DNA of 59,009 bases from JAEYKI01 sp036679405 (GTDB lineage: Bacteria > Bacillota > Clostridia > Christensenellales > Christensenellaceae), in NCBI GenBank assembly GCA_036679405.1, contig JAVBVZ010000046.1:1-59009 (forward strand), in the 5' to 3' direction. Below are positions 15,445-23,336 of this stretch, piece after piece; position 1 is the first letter of the stretch; each line of letters starts with the position of its first letter. A program made the position numbers and the translations under genes. Below the pieces are notes generated by a model. The model saw only the letters and a program-made list of their open reading frames with translations, was not told the DNA's origin and did no database searches.

Positions 15445-17199
15445 TTGAGCGCTAAGCAATTCCGCACTTACATTGACGATTTTTTTGTTTCGTTGGAAAT
15501 GTATGAAGATACGGTCCGCGGACACAATTTCAAGACCTATGTCCACCAGGCTATCTGCAAATTCTTGAATTTCGAATCCAAAGAGACCGCAATGGACGTT
15601 TATCTGTCTTTTTTTGATGCCTACCGCATCACCATAGGCAACGGAGAAAACGCGTTTGCAGACCTGCTGGACATGATGCGCAGTTATGAAGAAAAAGCCT
15701 CTACTCTGACCGCCAAGCAGAGGGACCACTATGTTCACTCTGTAAATGTATTTTTGCTCGGGCTGGCCGTCTTTTCGCAAAACGCCGCCTTCCGGAACGC
15801 CTTTGCATCTTCGGCTTTAGATAAAACCAGCTATCCTTTCTCTTATGATACCCCAAACGAAGAATTCTTCTACCGCTGGGGCATTTCTTCCCTGTTCCAT
15901 GATGCAGGATATCCCATGGAAATCATACATAAACAAACCGACCAATACCTTAATTTTATTGTGGATGCAGTGGGCCAAAAAAGTCAACAGGTCCAGACTT
16001 ATATTGAATTTTCTGATTTTTCAAAATTCAATACACTTCCCCGCCTGCAGGACTTTTCGGCCTTTTGCCAAAGTTTTCTTCATTCTCATCCAAATATGAC
16101 GGAAGAAAACGTATCAAAACCGCTTGATCTGCTTGCCGATACGATCTCGCGGTCCTTTAATCTGGATTTTTTTGCGGTTAAACAAAGGCTGGACGGCTTT
16201 ATCGCCGATATGCAGCGTTTCAATTTTGTTGACCACGGTTTTTACAGTTCCGTTATTGTATTGCAATGGTACGCATATTTAATGCAGCTCTCCGGATGGC
16301 GTAGCGAATACTTTTTCATGCCCATCGTAGAATGTGCTGCCGCTATACTGCTCCACAATTACTGGGGAAATGTCCTGCAAAAAAAACCGTTCTCTCTGCC
16401 ACCCATGGAAGCGCATAAAAATCCGGTTGGATGGCTGCTCATTTTATGTGACGAACTGCAGGAATGGAACCGTGAAGCGTACGGCTGGATCGATAAATCG
16501 CGTCCTGCCGCCGACCGCTCGGATATAACGATTACAGACAATTTTATTAAAGCCATTTATATTTCTGAAAAATCACTGTTAGGTGATTCATTTGAACGCG
16601 AAAAAGAAGAACTGCTCTACAGCCGCCTGAATATAAACGCTGTTTTCCCGGAAGGGTTTGAAGTGGACAGTGTTTCAGCCGGATCGGCTGCCTGGCAGAT
16701 GCACCAAACTTTCCGGGAACAGTCGGTCATTCCGCGTCCTCTTCTGCCCCAGCTTGAAGAGATTGCCAAAATGATCCACAGCGACTATGTAAAAAAACAG
16801 CTTGAGCAAGGTTCCGCTTTGCCAGCCGAATTGTCAAAATGGAATACGCTCCCCCCTGATATTCAATATTCAAACCTTTCACAGGCAAGGCACATCTCAG
16901 AAAAATTGCGCCGGATCGGCTGCGGCATTGCCTCTGAAAATTCGGGGAAAAAGCCTCTTAAAAAGCTTGATACGGAAGAAATAGAACAGCTTTCCATGTT
17001 CGAACACGAACGCTGGGTTGCTGAGCGCAGGGCAAGCGGCTGGACGCCGGGAGATAAAAAAGACATTGCAAAAAAACAGACTCCCTACCTGGTTCCCTGG
17101 GAATATTTAAGTAAAGAAGTGCGCGAGCTGGATCGGGACGCCGTACGCAACATTATTCCGTTGCTTGGCCGTGTCGGCTTGATTGCGTACCGAAAATAA
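15445..17199 (+). CDS. HD-domain phosphohydrolase fused to a RyR domain
   Basis: A 584-residue cytoplasmic protein with two recognisable parts. Residues about 90-345 show the HD-superfamily pattern in order: H98 in YVHSVNVF, H152-D153 in SSLFHDAGYP, DHG at 263-265, H304 in ILLHNYW and D336 in LILCDELQEW. This suggests a metal-dependent phosphohydrolase. Residues about 475-575 match the RyR (ryanodine-receptor repeat) domain: LSQARHISEKLRRIG, then FEHERWVAERRASGW and a TPYLVPWEYL stretch. Bacterial RyR domains have been proposed to bind nucleotide-type ligands in stress or anti-invader systems. Inference: a ligand-sensing or nucleotide-hydrolysing protein. Start TTG at 15445 after GGGGGA. It is followed 22 nt later by a HAD phosphatase gene, a possible metabolic partner. 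Confidence 0.72.
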   Translation: MSAKQFRTYIDDFFVSLEMYEDTVRGHNFKTYVHQAICKFLNFESKETAMDVYLSFFDAYRITIGNGENAFADLLDMMRSYEEKASTLTAKQRDHYVHSVNVFLLGLAVFSQNAAFRNAFASSALDKTSYPFSYDTPNEEFFYRWGISSLFHDAGYPMEIIHKQTDQYLNFIVDAVGQKSQQVQTYIEFSDFSKFNTLPRLQDFSAFCQSFLHSHPNMTEENVSKPLDLLADTISRSFNLDFFAVKQRLDGFIADMQRFNFVDHGFYSSVIVLQWYAYLMQLSGWRSEYFFMPIVECAAAILLHNYWGNVLQKKPFSLPPMEAHKNPVGWLLILCDELQEWNREAYGWIDKSRPAADRSDITITDNFIKAIYISEKSLLGDSFEREKEELLYSRLNINAVFPEGFEVDSVSAGSAAWQMHQTFREQSVIPRPLLPQLEEIAKMIHSDYVKKQLEQGSALPAELSKWNTLPPDIQYSNLSQARHISEKLRRIGCGIASENSGKKPLKKLDTEEIEQLSMFEHERWVAERRASGWTPGDKKDIAKKQTPYLVPWEYLSKEVRELDRDAVRNIIPLLGRVGLIAYRK

Positions 17200-17221
17200 T
17201 TTTAAAACCATAAGGAGAATT

Positions 17222-17869
17222 ATGAAAAAATTTAACACCGTTATCTTTGACATGGACGGAACACTGCTTAACACGCTGGATGATCTCACCATCAGCGTAA
17301 ATTACATTATGAACAAAAAAGGCTTTCCCCCAAGAAGCATTGAAGAAGTTAAGGATATGGTTGGCAACGGAGTCTCCCGGCTTTTACAAAGCGCCTTGCC
17401 GGATGCAAAAAAAACGCCGGACTTCGAGCAGCTCCTTAATGAATATATAACGCATTATAAAGCAAATATGTACAACCACACGGCTCCCTATCCGGGAATC
17501 ATGGAACTTCTTTCCACGCTCAGCAGTCAAGGCTGCAAACTTGCCGTGGTTTCAAATAAGATGGACAAGGCAGTCCGGGAGCTGAATCAAAAATATTTTC
17601 AGGACTACATCAAAATTGCAATCGGCGAATCGGCCGGCATCCAAAGAAAACCGGCGCCTGATACCGTCTTTGAGGCTATCAGAGAACTTGGCGCTTCGAC
17701 GGAACGGGCCGTTTACGTAGGCGACTCGGAGGTCGATATCCAAACCGCGGCAAATGCCGGCCTTACAAGCATAGGTGTTACATGGGGCTTTCGGGATAAG
17801 CCGGTATTACAGGAAGCCGGTGCGGATTACATAATAGATTCTCCCGAAGACCTTTTGTGCATCCTGTAA
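17222..17869 (+). CDS. HAD-family phosphatase, phosphoglycolate phosphatase-like
   Basis: A 215-residue HAD hydrolase. Motif I DMDGTLLNT carries the nucleophile aspartate, motif II is VVSNK, motif III lysine is in QRKPAPDTVF, and motif IV is GDSEVD. The helical cap follows motif I, as in Gph/PpaX-type enzymes; the substrate may be phosphoglycolate, pyrophosphate or a nucleotide. ATG at 17222 has TAAGGAG in front; the frame opens earlier, but that overlaps the HD-RyR gene. The 22-nt spacing suggests an operon with that gene. A terminator follows. Confidence 0.85.
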   Translation: MKKFNTVIFDMDGTLLNTLDDLTISVNYIMNKKGFPPRSIEEVKDMVGNGVSRLLQSALPDAKKTPDFEQLLNEYITHYKANMYNHTAPYPGIMELLSTLSSQGCKLAVVSNKMDKAVRELNQKYFQDYIKIAIGESAGIQRKPAPDTVFEAIRELGASTERAVYVGDSEVDIQTAANAGLTSIGVTWGFRDKPVLQEAGADYIIDSPEDLLCIL

Positions 17870-17908
17870 AATGCAATTATAATATATTTTGAATTTTCAC
17901 ACGCATAC

Positions 17909-17942
17909 AAAAAGCTGCCCTGCTCATTTGGGACAGCTTTTT
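17909..17942. terminator. Terminator between the HAD and lipoprotein genes
   Basis: AAAAAGCTGCCC pairs with GGGACAGCTTTTT (one bulged base), with A and T runs on both sides; it can serve both convergent genes. Confidence 0.7.
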
Positions 17943-17955
17943 ATTTTAAGTTTTT

Positions 17956-19389
17956 TCACCCGGGCACTTTGGCCATTGCCCGAAGCTGCATTCCATACCA
18001 TGAGCCCAGCCATGCTTCATCACCCACTTGATCCTGTATCATAAATCCCTCCCGCTCTCTGCCGCTCACCCGGGCCAAAAAGTAATGGCGCTGATCGCCG
18101 AAATATTCATCTCCAAAATATTGCACCCATACATCTTCTCCCACCTGCACGCCGACTCCATCCAGAAAAGCCGGAAAATCACTGGCGCTCAGCGATTTGA
18201 TTTCTGCAAAATCCGCCAACCTGGCTTCTTCACCAAATTCGCTTTTTATTCCGGTATTCACCTGCGTTTCTCCGTATGATCCCTGGGTCAGAACATACCG
18301 ATACGGCTCCGAATCTTCGCCTAAGGCCTCCTGTAACTCCACAGAAGGAGAAACGGATGTGTCCGGTAGTTCTATTCCACCGGTATCCAAAATTCCGCCC
18401 TCTCGATTCCATATTGTCAGCGTCATTATACTGGATACGGTATCGTAAGAAAGGAAGCGCAGCGCAAATCCGGAATCCGCATGCTCCATCTCCTCCTGAT
18501 CGGAAGGCTCGGACCATCCGTATTCGGCCAAGCCTTTTACAAAATCGTAAAGTTCAGCAAGAGACAATTGCTCCGCTTTGGCAAAAAATCCGTCGTCCGC
18601 GCCTGTAACCTGAACGCCTGCCCATACGGGCGGCAGCAGCCTGCTCACGTGCTCGGGCATTGGTTCCGGCCAGGGTGGCAGAGGGACCAACGCTATATCG
18701 CGCTGCCCCACCGTAATCGCCGCAGTTTCTGTTTCATAATTATATACATAAGAAACATAATTAATATCCCCCGTAAGCGTCTTTCCATCGTCCGTCGTAT
18801 ACCCCATTGCCTGCAGCGTATCCAAATAGTGCATCAGTTCTACATAATTTGTATCCTTATAGGTTAGGGTAAAGGCTTTTCCGGACGCATCCGCTTCACA
18901 CCCCATATATGTTCCGTACGGGTAAGGAGATGTCAGGTACTGCAGGTACGGTGTAAGGGTCCCTTCCGGCCACGCGGGAGATCCCTTCACCAGCGTAAAA
19001 GCCACATTTAACGAACGCGTGTCCAATGAATATTCAAAATCAGCGTTCCTTGCGCCAAGGTAAGCATAGTGTCCGGTCAGATACCATCCGTCCGCCGAAA
19101 GCCCATCCAAAAAATCCACAACCTGCTTTAATGTGATATCCTCATAATACGCGATCAGCGTTGCAATATCTCCTTTGTCCGCAAATTTCCATCCGGCTCT
19201 TTGACTTTCAGGCGGGAAAACTACATCGCCCACCACATCCGATTCTTTTGCTTCAGCATACATACCGGCAGACGTATCTGATTCCAGCTCTCCTGCCAAT
19301 CCGGCCAGTTTGGCCAATTTTCCGCAGCCGCTCAGTACCAAACTCAGCAGGAATAAAAACAACACCAAAAATACAGTTACGCGCTTCAT
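17956..19389 (-). CDS. Secreted lipoprotein with three related repeats
   Basis: A 477-residue lipoprotein with signal peptide and lipobox LSGC near residue 20. The body contains three units of about 55-60 residues with a shared helix-plus-GW/GY pattern: LKQVVDFLDGLSADGWYLTG, YVELMHYLDTLQAMGYTTDD and LAELYDFVKGLAEYGWSEPS. Each is followed by a beta-rich stretch with an aromatic strand. The small lipoprotein at 14657 ends in the same unit. The function is unknown; binding at the cell surface is a guess. ATG at 19389 has GGGAGGG upstream; GTG two codons earlier abuts the ribosome site. It is divergent from the membrane LuxR gene across a 20-bp palindromic site and is a good candidate target of that regulator. 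Confidence 0.75.
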   Translation of the reverse strand: MKRVTVFLVLFLFLLSLVLSGCGKLAKLAGLAGELESDTSAGMYAEAKESDVVGDVVFPPESQRAGWKFADKGDIATLIAYYEDITLKQVVDFLDGLSADGWYLTGHYAYLGARNADFEYSLDTRSLNVAFTLVKGSPAWPEGTLTPYLQYLTSPYPYGTYMGCEADASGKAFTLTYKDTNYVELMHYLDTLQAMGYTTDDGKTLTGDINYVSYVYNYETETAAITVGQRDIALVPLPPWPEPMPEHVSRLLPPVWAGVQVTGADDGFFAKAEQLSLAELYDFVKGLAEYGWSEPSDQEEMEHADSGFALRFLSYDTVSSIMTLTIWNREGGILDTGGIELPDTSVSPSVELQEALGEDSEPYRYVLTQGSYGETQVNTGIKSEFGEEARLADFAEIKSLSASDFPAFLDGVGVQVGEDVWVQYFGDEYFGDQRHYFLARVSGREREGFMIQDQVGDEAWLGSWYGMQLRAMAKVPG

Positions 19390-19488
19390 CGACACCCTCC
19401 CTAGCTACCAAACACTCTTACAAAATAACTTCACACAAATAAAATATGATCCTTTTATTTCCTATGTTATACAGTTTATCAAAACCAT

Positions 19489-19512
19489 ACAATACCACTT
19501 GGGTGGTATTGT
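19489..19512. promoter_or_regulatory. Palindromic operator in the divergent lipoprotein-luxR region
   Basis: ACAATACCAC (19489-19498) and GTGGTATTGT (19503-19512) are perfect inverted arms with TTGG between. The site is 18 bp upstream of the -35 box of the luxR promoter and about 100 bp before the lipoprotein start, a position that suits an activator dimer. Confidence 0.65.
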
Positions 19513-19530
19513 AACGCAAAAGGCAATCTA

Positions 19531-19559
19531 TTGATTCATGGCAAGCAATGGAATATAAT
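19531..19559 (+). promoter_or_regulatory. Promoter of the membrane LuxR gene
   Basis: TTGATT (19531-19536), 17-bp spacer, TATAAT (19554-19559). The leader to the ATG at 19582 is short (about 16 nt), with AAGGAG inside it. Confidence 0.55.
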
Positions 19560-19581
19560 CATCTTAAGGAGTCAAAAAAAC

Positions 19582-20949
19582 ATGGATAAGGTGCGTCTTT
19601 CTACCAAGCACGTATTCATCGTACTGTGGGTATTATGGGCTATGTTTTGTGTGCGCTTTGGCTTTCGTATTGGGCTCATCGGCTCTGCAGGAGCCGCCGG
19701 CAGCCTTTCCACGGTTTTATTCACCATCTTCTTTTGCGCACTCATCCCTTTATCTTTTCTTTTTTTCAGAAAAGACCACCTGCGCCGTCTGATTTATGCG
19801 GGCCTTCCCTGCGCTCTGGCGGGTATTGTTTTTGCTTTTATTTCTCCCCGCCTTATGCCTTTTTCCGCTTCACTGTTGGCGGCTGCGTCCGCATTCTTTA
19901 CTGCAGCGTTCCTGTATTTGTATACTTTTGACTTAACACTGCATGAACAAATTGCAGTCATTATTCTCTTTTTGTTCGCCAAGCCCCTTTTCTCCTTCTC
20001 TGCCGTTTTTCTCTCCGGTTATGCCGGGAAAGAGAAATACATTTTTTTCCTTGCAGCCATCCTTGCATGTATTGCCTTCACACCACGCTTCCTGCCCAGT
20101 TCAATCCAAAGACCCGGCGACGGTAAAAAAACTTCTTTCCAGGCCTCTCCCGGCCCGGCACTGGCCGGCATTTATATATTATTCGTTCTTATTATTTTAG
20201 AACGCATGAACGGTGCATTCACTCTTTTTGCAGCCGGTCTTGCCTTACCCGAGTCCTATTCTTACTATTTTATAGGCGGACTTGGGGCGGCATTGGCTGC
20301 CTGGTGGATCTTCATACGCAAAAATCAACCCGTTTCTTTCGCATATAACTTTTTTCTTTTTGCCGCTCTCATTCATTTTGTCTTCAACCTTGCTGCTTTT
20401 ATCGGGCTTCGTTTTCTCAATGGGCCCGGAATGCTGTTTTTTGGCTTGTCCGATATCGTTTATGTGTTTTTGTTCTCAACCGCCGCCTCCATTTCTTCCG
20501 CCTATGGCAAAAAAGTTTTTATGGGCTTCGTCCTGATTTTCGGTTTTGCTTTGCTGGGCGGTTTCGGCCTTTCTTATTTCTTATACGATTATTTTCAGGA
20601 CCTCTTTGGGACCGTTTATGCACTCGTATCTCTTCTAATGCTGGCTGTCAGCTTCCTTCTGGCCCCTCTTCTCCGAAGCGTAACCGGACGAATCGCCTCC
20701 GACTCTGTTACCCGCTGCGATTCAAAAAAAGTGCCGCATTGCACCCATGTCCTTTCTTGCCTTACCACACGAGAAAATGAAATCGTTCATTTTTACCTTG
20801 AAGGGTATTCAAACCAGCAAATCGCAGAAGCACTCCATATAGCTCCATCTACCGTCAAAGTGCATAGCCGGAACATTTATGAAAAACTCAACATAAAAAG
20901 CCGTATAGAACTTATTTTTCTTTTTCAGAAAAAGCAGGAAGAAAAGTAA
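19582..20949 (+). CDS. Membrane-embedded LuxR-family transcription regulator
   Basis: A 455-residue protein. Residues 1 to about 375 are a run of roughly 12 hydrophobic segments resembling an MFS-like fold. The last 65 residues are a LuxR/GerE helix-turn-helix: LTTRENEIVHFYLEGYSNQQ, then APSTVKVHSRNIYEKLNIKS. Such membrane LuxR proteins probably sense a small molecule or the envelope state and act on adjacent genes. No receiver or PAS domain is present. ATG at 19582 has AAGGAG upstream; an earlier frame start at 19531 lies in the promoter. The likely targets are itself and the divergent lipoprotein gene, through the palindrome at 19489-19512. Confidence 0.85.
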   Translation: MDKVRLSTKHVFIVLWVLWAMFCVRFGFRIGLIGSAGAAGSLSTVLFTIFFCALIPLSFLFFRKDHLRRLIYAGLPCALAGIVFAFISPRLMPFSASLLAAASAFFTAAFLYLYTFDLTLHEQIAVIILFLFAKPLFSFSAVFLSGYAGKEKYIFFLAAILACIAFTPRFLPSSIQRPGDGKKTSFQASPGPALAGIYILFVLIILERMNGAFTLFAAGLALPESYSYYFIGGLGAALAAWWIFIRKNQPVSFAYNFFLFAALIHFVFNLAAFIGLRFLNGPGMLFFGLSDIVYVFLFSTAASISSAYGKKVFMGFVLIFGFALLGGFGLSYFLYDYFQDLFGTVYALVSLLMLAVSFLLAPLLRSVTGRIASDSVTRCDSKKVPHCTHVLSCLTTRENEIVHFYLEGYSNQQIAEALHIAPSTVKVHSRNIYEKLNIKSRIELIFLFQKKQEEK

Positions 20950-20978
20950 ACCGCCCGGCTGAAAAAACACCGGGCGGT
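20950..20978. terminator. Strong hairpin between luxR and ridA
   Basis: ACCGCCCGG (20950-20958) pairs with CCGGGCGGT (20970-20978). T-richness follows only loosely on either side, so termination is likely for both convergent genes but not a textbook case. Confidence 0.6.
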
Positions 20979-20993
20979 CGTATGCTTTTGCTT

Positions 20994-21383
20994 TTATATT
21001 TTTGTGCCTGTTGCAATAACCTCTATCTCTATATCCGCATCTTTCGGAAGCCGACTTGCGGCAACGCAAACCCTTGCGGGCGGCGAATCCGGAAAAAATG
21101 ACGCATACACTTCGTTCATCTGCATAAAATCATCCATATTTTTTAAATATATGGTGGCCTTAACCACATCTGCCCAGGAGGAACCAGCCGCCTGAAGGAC
21201 ATTCTGAATATTCATCATTGCAGTTTTTGTCGCCCCCACAATGTCACCCCTGATGAGCTCTCCCGTCTTCGGATCTGCCGGAAGTTGTCCGGAAACAAAT
21301 AGAAACCCGTTCGCGCAAACCGCCTGGCTGTATGGGCCTACTGCCGCCGGGGCTTTATCTGTTTTTATAATTTTTTTTTGCAT
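20994..21383 (-). CDS. ridA: RidA family enamine/imine deaminase
   Basis: A 129-residue protein of the RidA/YjgF/YER057c family. AVGPYSQAV, GFLFVSGQLP, GDIVGATKTAMMNIQNVL and PPARVCVAASRLPKDADIEI mark it clearly. The arginine in PPARV is the substrate-carboxylate ligand. RidA hydrolyses reactive 2-aminoacrylate made by PLP enzymes. ATG at 21383 has GGGAGG upstream; a longer frame to 21500 adds 39 residues unlike the family. Single gene. Confidence 0.93.
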   Translation of the reverse strand: MQKKIIKTDKAPAAVGPYSQAVCANGFLFVSGQLPADPKTGELIRGDIVGATKTAMMNIQNVLQAAGSSWADVVKATIYLKNMDDFMQMNEVYASFFPDSPPARVCVAASRLPKDADIEIEVIATGTKI

Positions 21384-21525
21384 TTTATCCTCCCTTTTTC
21401 TGCAATCTTTTTTCCAACTTAACATATTCGGAATCTTTTTACAAACAGATTTTCTTTCATGAATTGTTTTTTTGTGCACACTGGTATAAACTTTAATCAA
21501 AGTATTGTTTTTGGAGGAAAATTCC

Positions 21526-22026
21526 TTGCTATATGAACTTAGAAAATGGGAATTAAGTGATGCCGAGGATGTCGCATATTACGCAAACAACCACAATATC
21601 TCCAGCTTCCTCCGTAACGGTTTTCCGCATCCTTATACGGTTGCGGACGCTGTTTCATATATCCACAGCTTCAAAGAAGATGACCCGAGCCGCATATGCC
21701 GCGCCATTGTTATGGATGGCCGCGCAGCCGGCAGCATAGGCGTTTTTATGCAAGCCGATGTTTACGAAAAAAGCGCTGAAATCGGCTATTGGCTGGGCGA
21801 ACCTTTTTGGAATCAAGGCATTATGACCGACGCAATCCGCCGGATGTGCGCTATTGCTTTTAAGAGGCTGCCCATTATCCGAATATATGCCGAACCTTTT
21901 GCACACAACAAAGCCTCACGGCACGCCTTGGAAAAGGCGGGATTTGTCCTGGAAGGTATACTGAAAGACAGCATTTTCAAAAACGGCCACATTTATGATT
22001 CCTGCATATATGCGCTTTTAAAATAA
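21526..22026 (+). CDS. GNAT N-acetyltransferase, RimJ/RimL-like
   Basis: A 166-residue GNAT protein starting LLYELRKWELSDAEDVAYYA. Core motifs are EIGYWLGEPFWNQGIMTDAI (acetyl-CoA binding, with the Q/RxxG position as NQGIM) and ASRHALEKAGFVLEG. This is the RimJ/RimL type that acetylates protein N-termini, amino sugars or drugs; the target cannot be told. TTG at 21526 is taken as start because GGAGG lies eight bases upstream; a TTG seven codons earlier would include the ribosome site. The gene is not in an operon. Confidence 0.8.
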   Translation: MLYELRKWELSDAEDVAYYANNHNISSFLRNGFPHPYTVADAVSYIHSFKEDDPSRICRAIVMDGRAAGSIGVFMQADVYEKSAEIGYWLGEPFWNQGIMTDAIRRMCAIAFKRLPIIRIYAEPFAHNKASRHALEKAGFVLEGILKDSIFKNGHIYDSCIYALLK

Positions 22027-22063
22027 TTTCGTTTTTATAATGTAATTTCTGATTTTCATTTAA

Positions 22064-22092
22064 AAAGGCCGTGGATTTTATCCACGGCCTTT
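22064..22092. terminator. Terminator at the end of the dcw cluster
   Basis: AAAGGCCGTGGA (22064-22075) and TCCACGGCCTTT (22081-22092) form a 12-bp stem. On the minus strand it ends in a T-run and stops the ftsZ transcript; on the plus strand it can serve the GNAT gene. Confidence 0.75.
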
Positions 22093-22116
22093 GCAGGTTC
22101 AAATAAATAAGTCCGG

Positions 22117-23304
22117 CTAAAAATCTGTCCGCTGCCGTCTGGGTTTCTTGCGCAGAAAAGACGGAAGCTCAAGGTCGTCCTCTCCATAAACATCAAGCGG
22201 TTCCGCTTCTTTTTCCGGTTTTTCCGCAGCCGATTTTTGAGGCGCAATGCTCTCATCATCCATCATCATAGGCTCCTGGAAGGAAATCTTTTCTTCTATC
22301 TTCTTTTTAGGTTGCGCCGCTGTTGCCGTTGCCGCCGGTTGCGGAGGCATGTCTCCAAATCCGGTTGCAATAACCGTAATGCGAACTTCGTCGTCTAAAT
22401 TCGGATCGATATAAGCTCCAAACAGAATATTTGCGTCCGGGTCTACAGAAGATTGTATCAGGCGCGCCGCCTCCTGGATTTCATGCAGGCCAAGCGAAGG
22501 ATCACCGGTCACATTAAACAGTATGCCTCTCGCCCCTTCAATAGTAGTATCAAGAAGCGGGCTTTGTATCGCCAATTTTGCCGCTTCCACCGTTTTATTG
22601 TCCCCATAGCCGATGCCAATTCCCATGTGGGCAATGCCGCGCTGCATCATGATTGTTTTTACATCCGCAAAATCCAAATTAATCAGCGAAGGCTTTTCAA
22701 TTAAGTCAATAATTCCCTGAACGCCTTGGCGCAAAACATCGTCCGCAACTTTAAAAGCATCCAACAGGGGCGTCCCTTTGCCTACCGTCTGCAAAAGCTT
22801 ATCGTTTGGAATGGTAATAATGGTATCTACCACGGACTTCAGATCCTCAAATCCATTTTCTGCCGTCTTTGCACGGGGCTGGCCTTCAAACCAAAAAGGC
22901 CGGGTCACCACAGCGATCGTCAGAATATTATTCTGCTTCGCAATTTCCGCAAGCACTGGTGCCGCTCCTGTTCCTGTGCCGCCGCCCAGTCCGGCTGTAA
23001 TAAAAATTAGGTCCGCACCCTTCACAGACTGTTCAAGCTCGTCCATGCTTTCTTCGGCGGCCTTTCTGCCAATATCCGGATTGGCTCCGGACCCAAGTCC
23101 TTTGGTAAGCTTCTCTCCTATCTGAATCTTCTGGTTTGCCTTTGAAAGAAAGAGTGCCTGTTTATCCGTATTGACCGCAATCAGTTCGGCGCCCTTCACA
23201 TCGAACTCAATCATCCGGTTGATCGCATTGTTTCCGGCACCCCCCACACCAAAGACGCGGATCTTTGCGAAATTGTCATTATTCGTATCAAATTCGAGCG
23301 ACAT
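22117..23304 (-). CDS. ftsZ: Cell division GTPase FtsZ
   Basis: The tubulin-like GTPase that forms the Z-ring. Visible: GGAGNNAINRM near residue 20, the tubulin signature GGGTGTGAAPV near residue 105, and NLDFADVKTIM (T7 loop) near residue 200. The C-terminus has a variable linker and ends LPSFLRKKPRRQ, a conserved-tail-like segment that would bind FtsA or SepF. Length 395. ATG at 23304 follows AAGGGGG. It is the last gene of the minus-strand division cluster, 32 nt after ftsA. Confidence 0.97.
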   Translation of the reverse strand: MSLEFDTNNDNFAKIRVFGVGGAGNNAINRMIEFDVKGAELIAVNTDKQALFLSKANQKIQIGEKLTKGLGSGANPDIGRKAAEESMDELEQSVKGADLIFITAGLGGGTGTGAAPVLAEIAKQNNILTIAVVTRPFWFEGQPRAKTAENGFEDLKSVVDTIITIPNDKLLQTVGKGTPLLDAFKVADDVLRQGVQGIIDLIEKPSLINLDFADVKTIMMQRGIAHMGIGIGYGDNKTVEAAKLAIQSPLLDTTIEGARGILFNVTGDPSLGLHEIQEAARLIQSSVDPDANILFGAYIDPNLDDEVRITVIATGFGDMPPQPAATATAAQPKKKIEEKISFQEPMMMDDESIAPQKSAAEKPEKEAEPLDVYGEDDLELPSFLRKKPRRQRTDF

Positions 23305-23336
23305 ACGTATTCCCCCTTAAGAATATTGTGTGTAAT

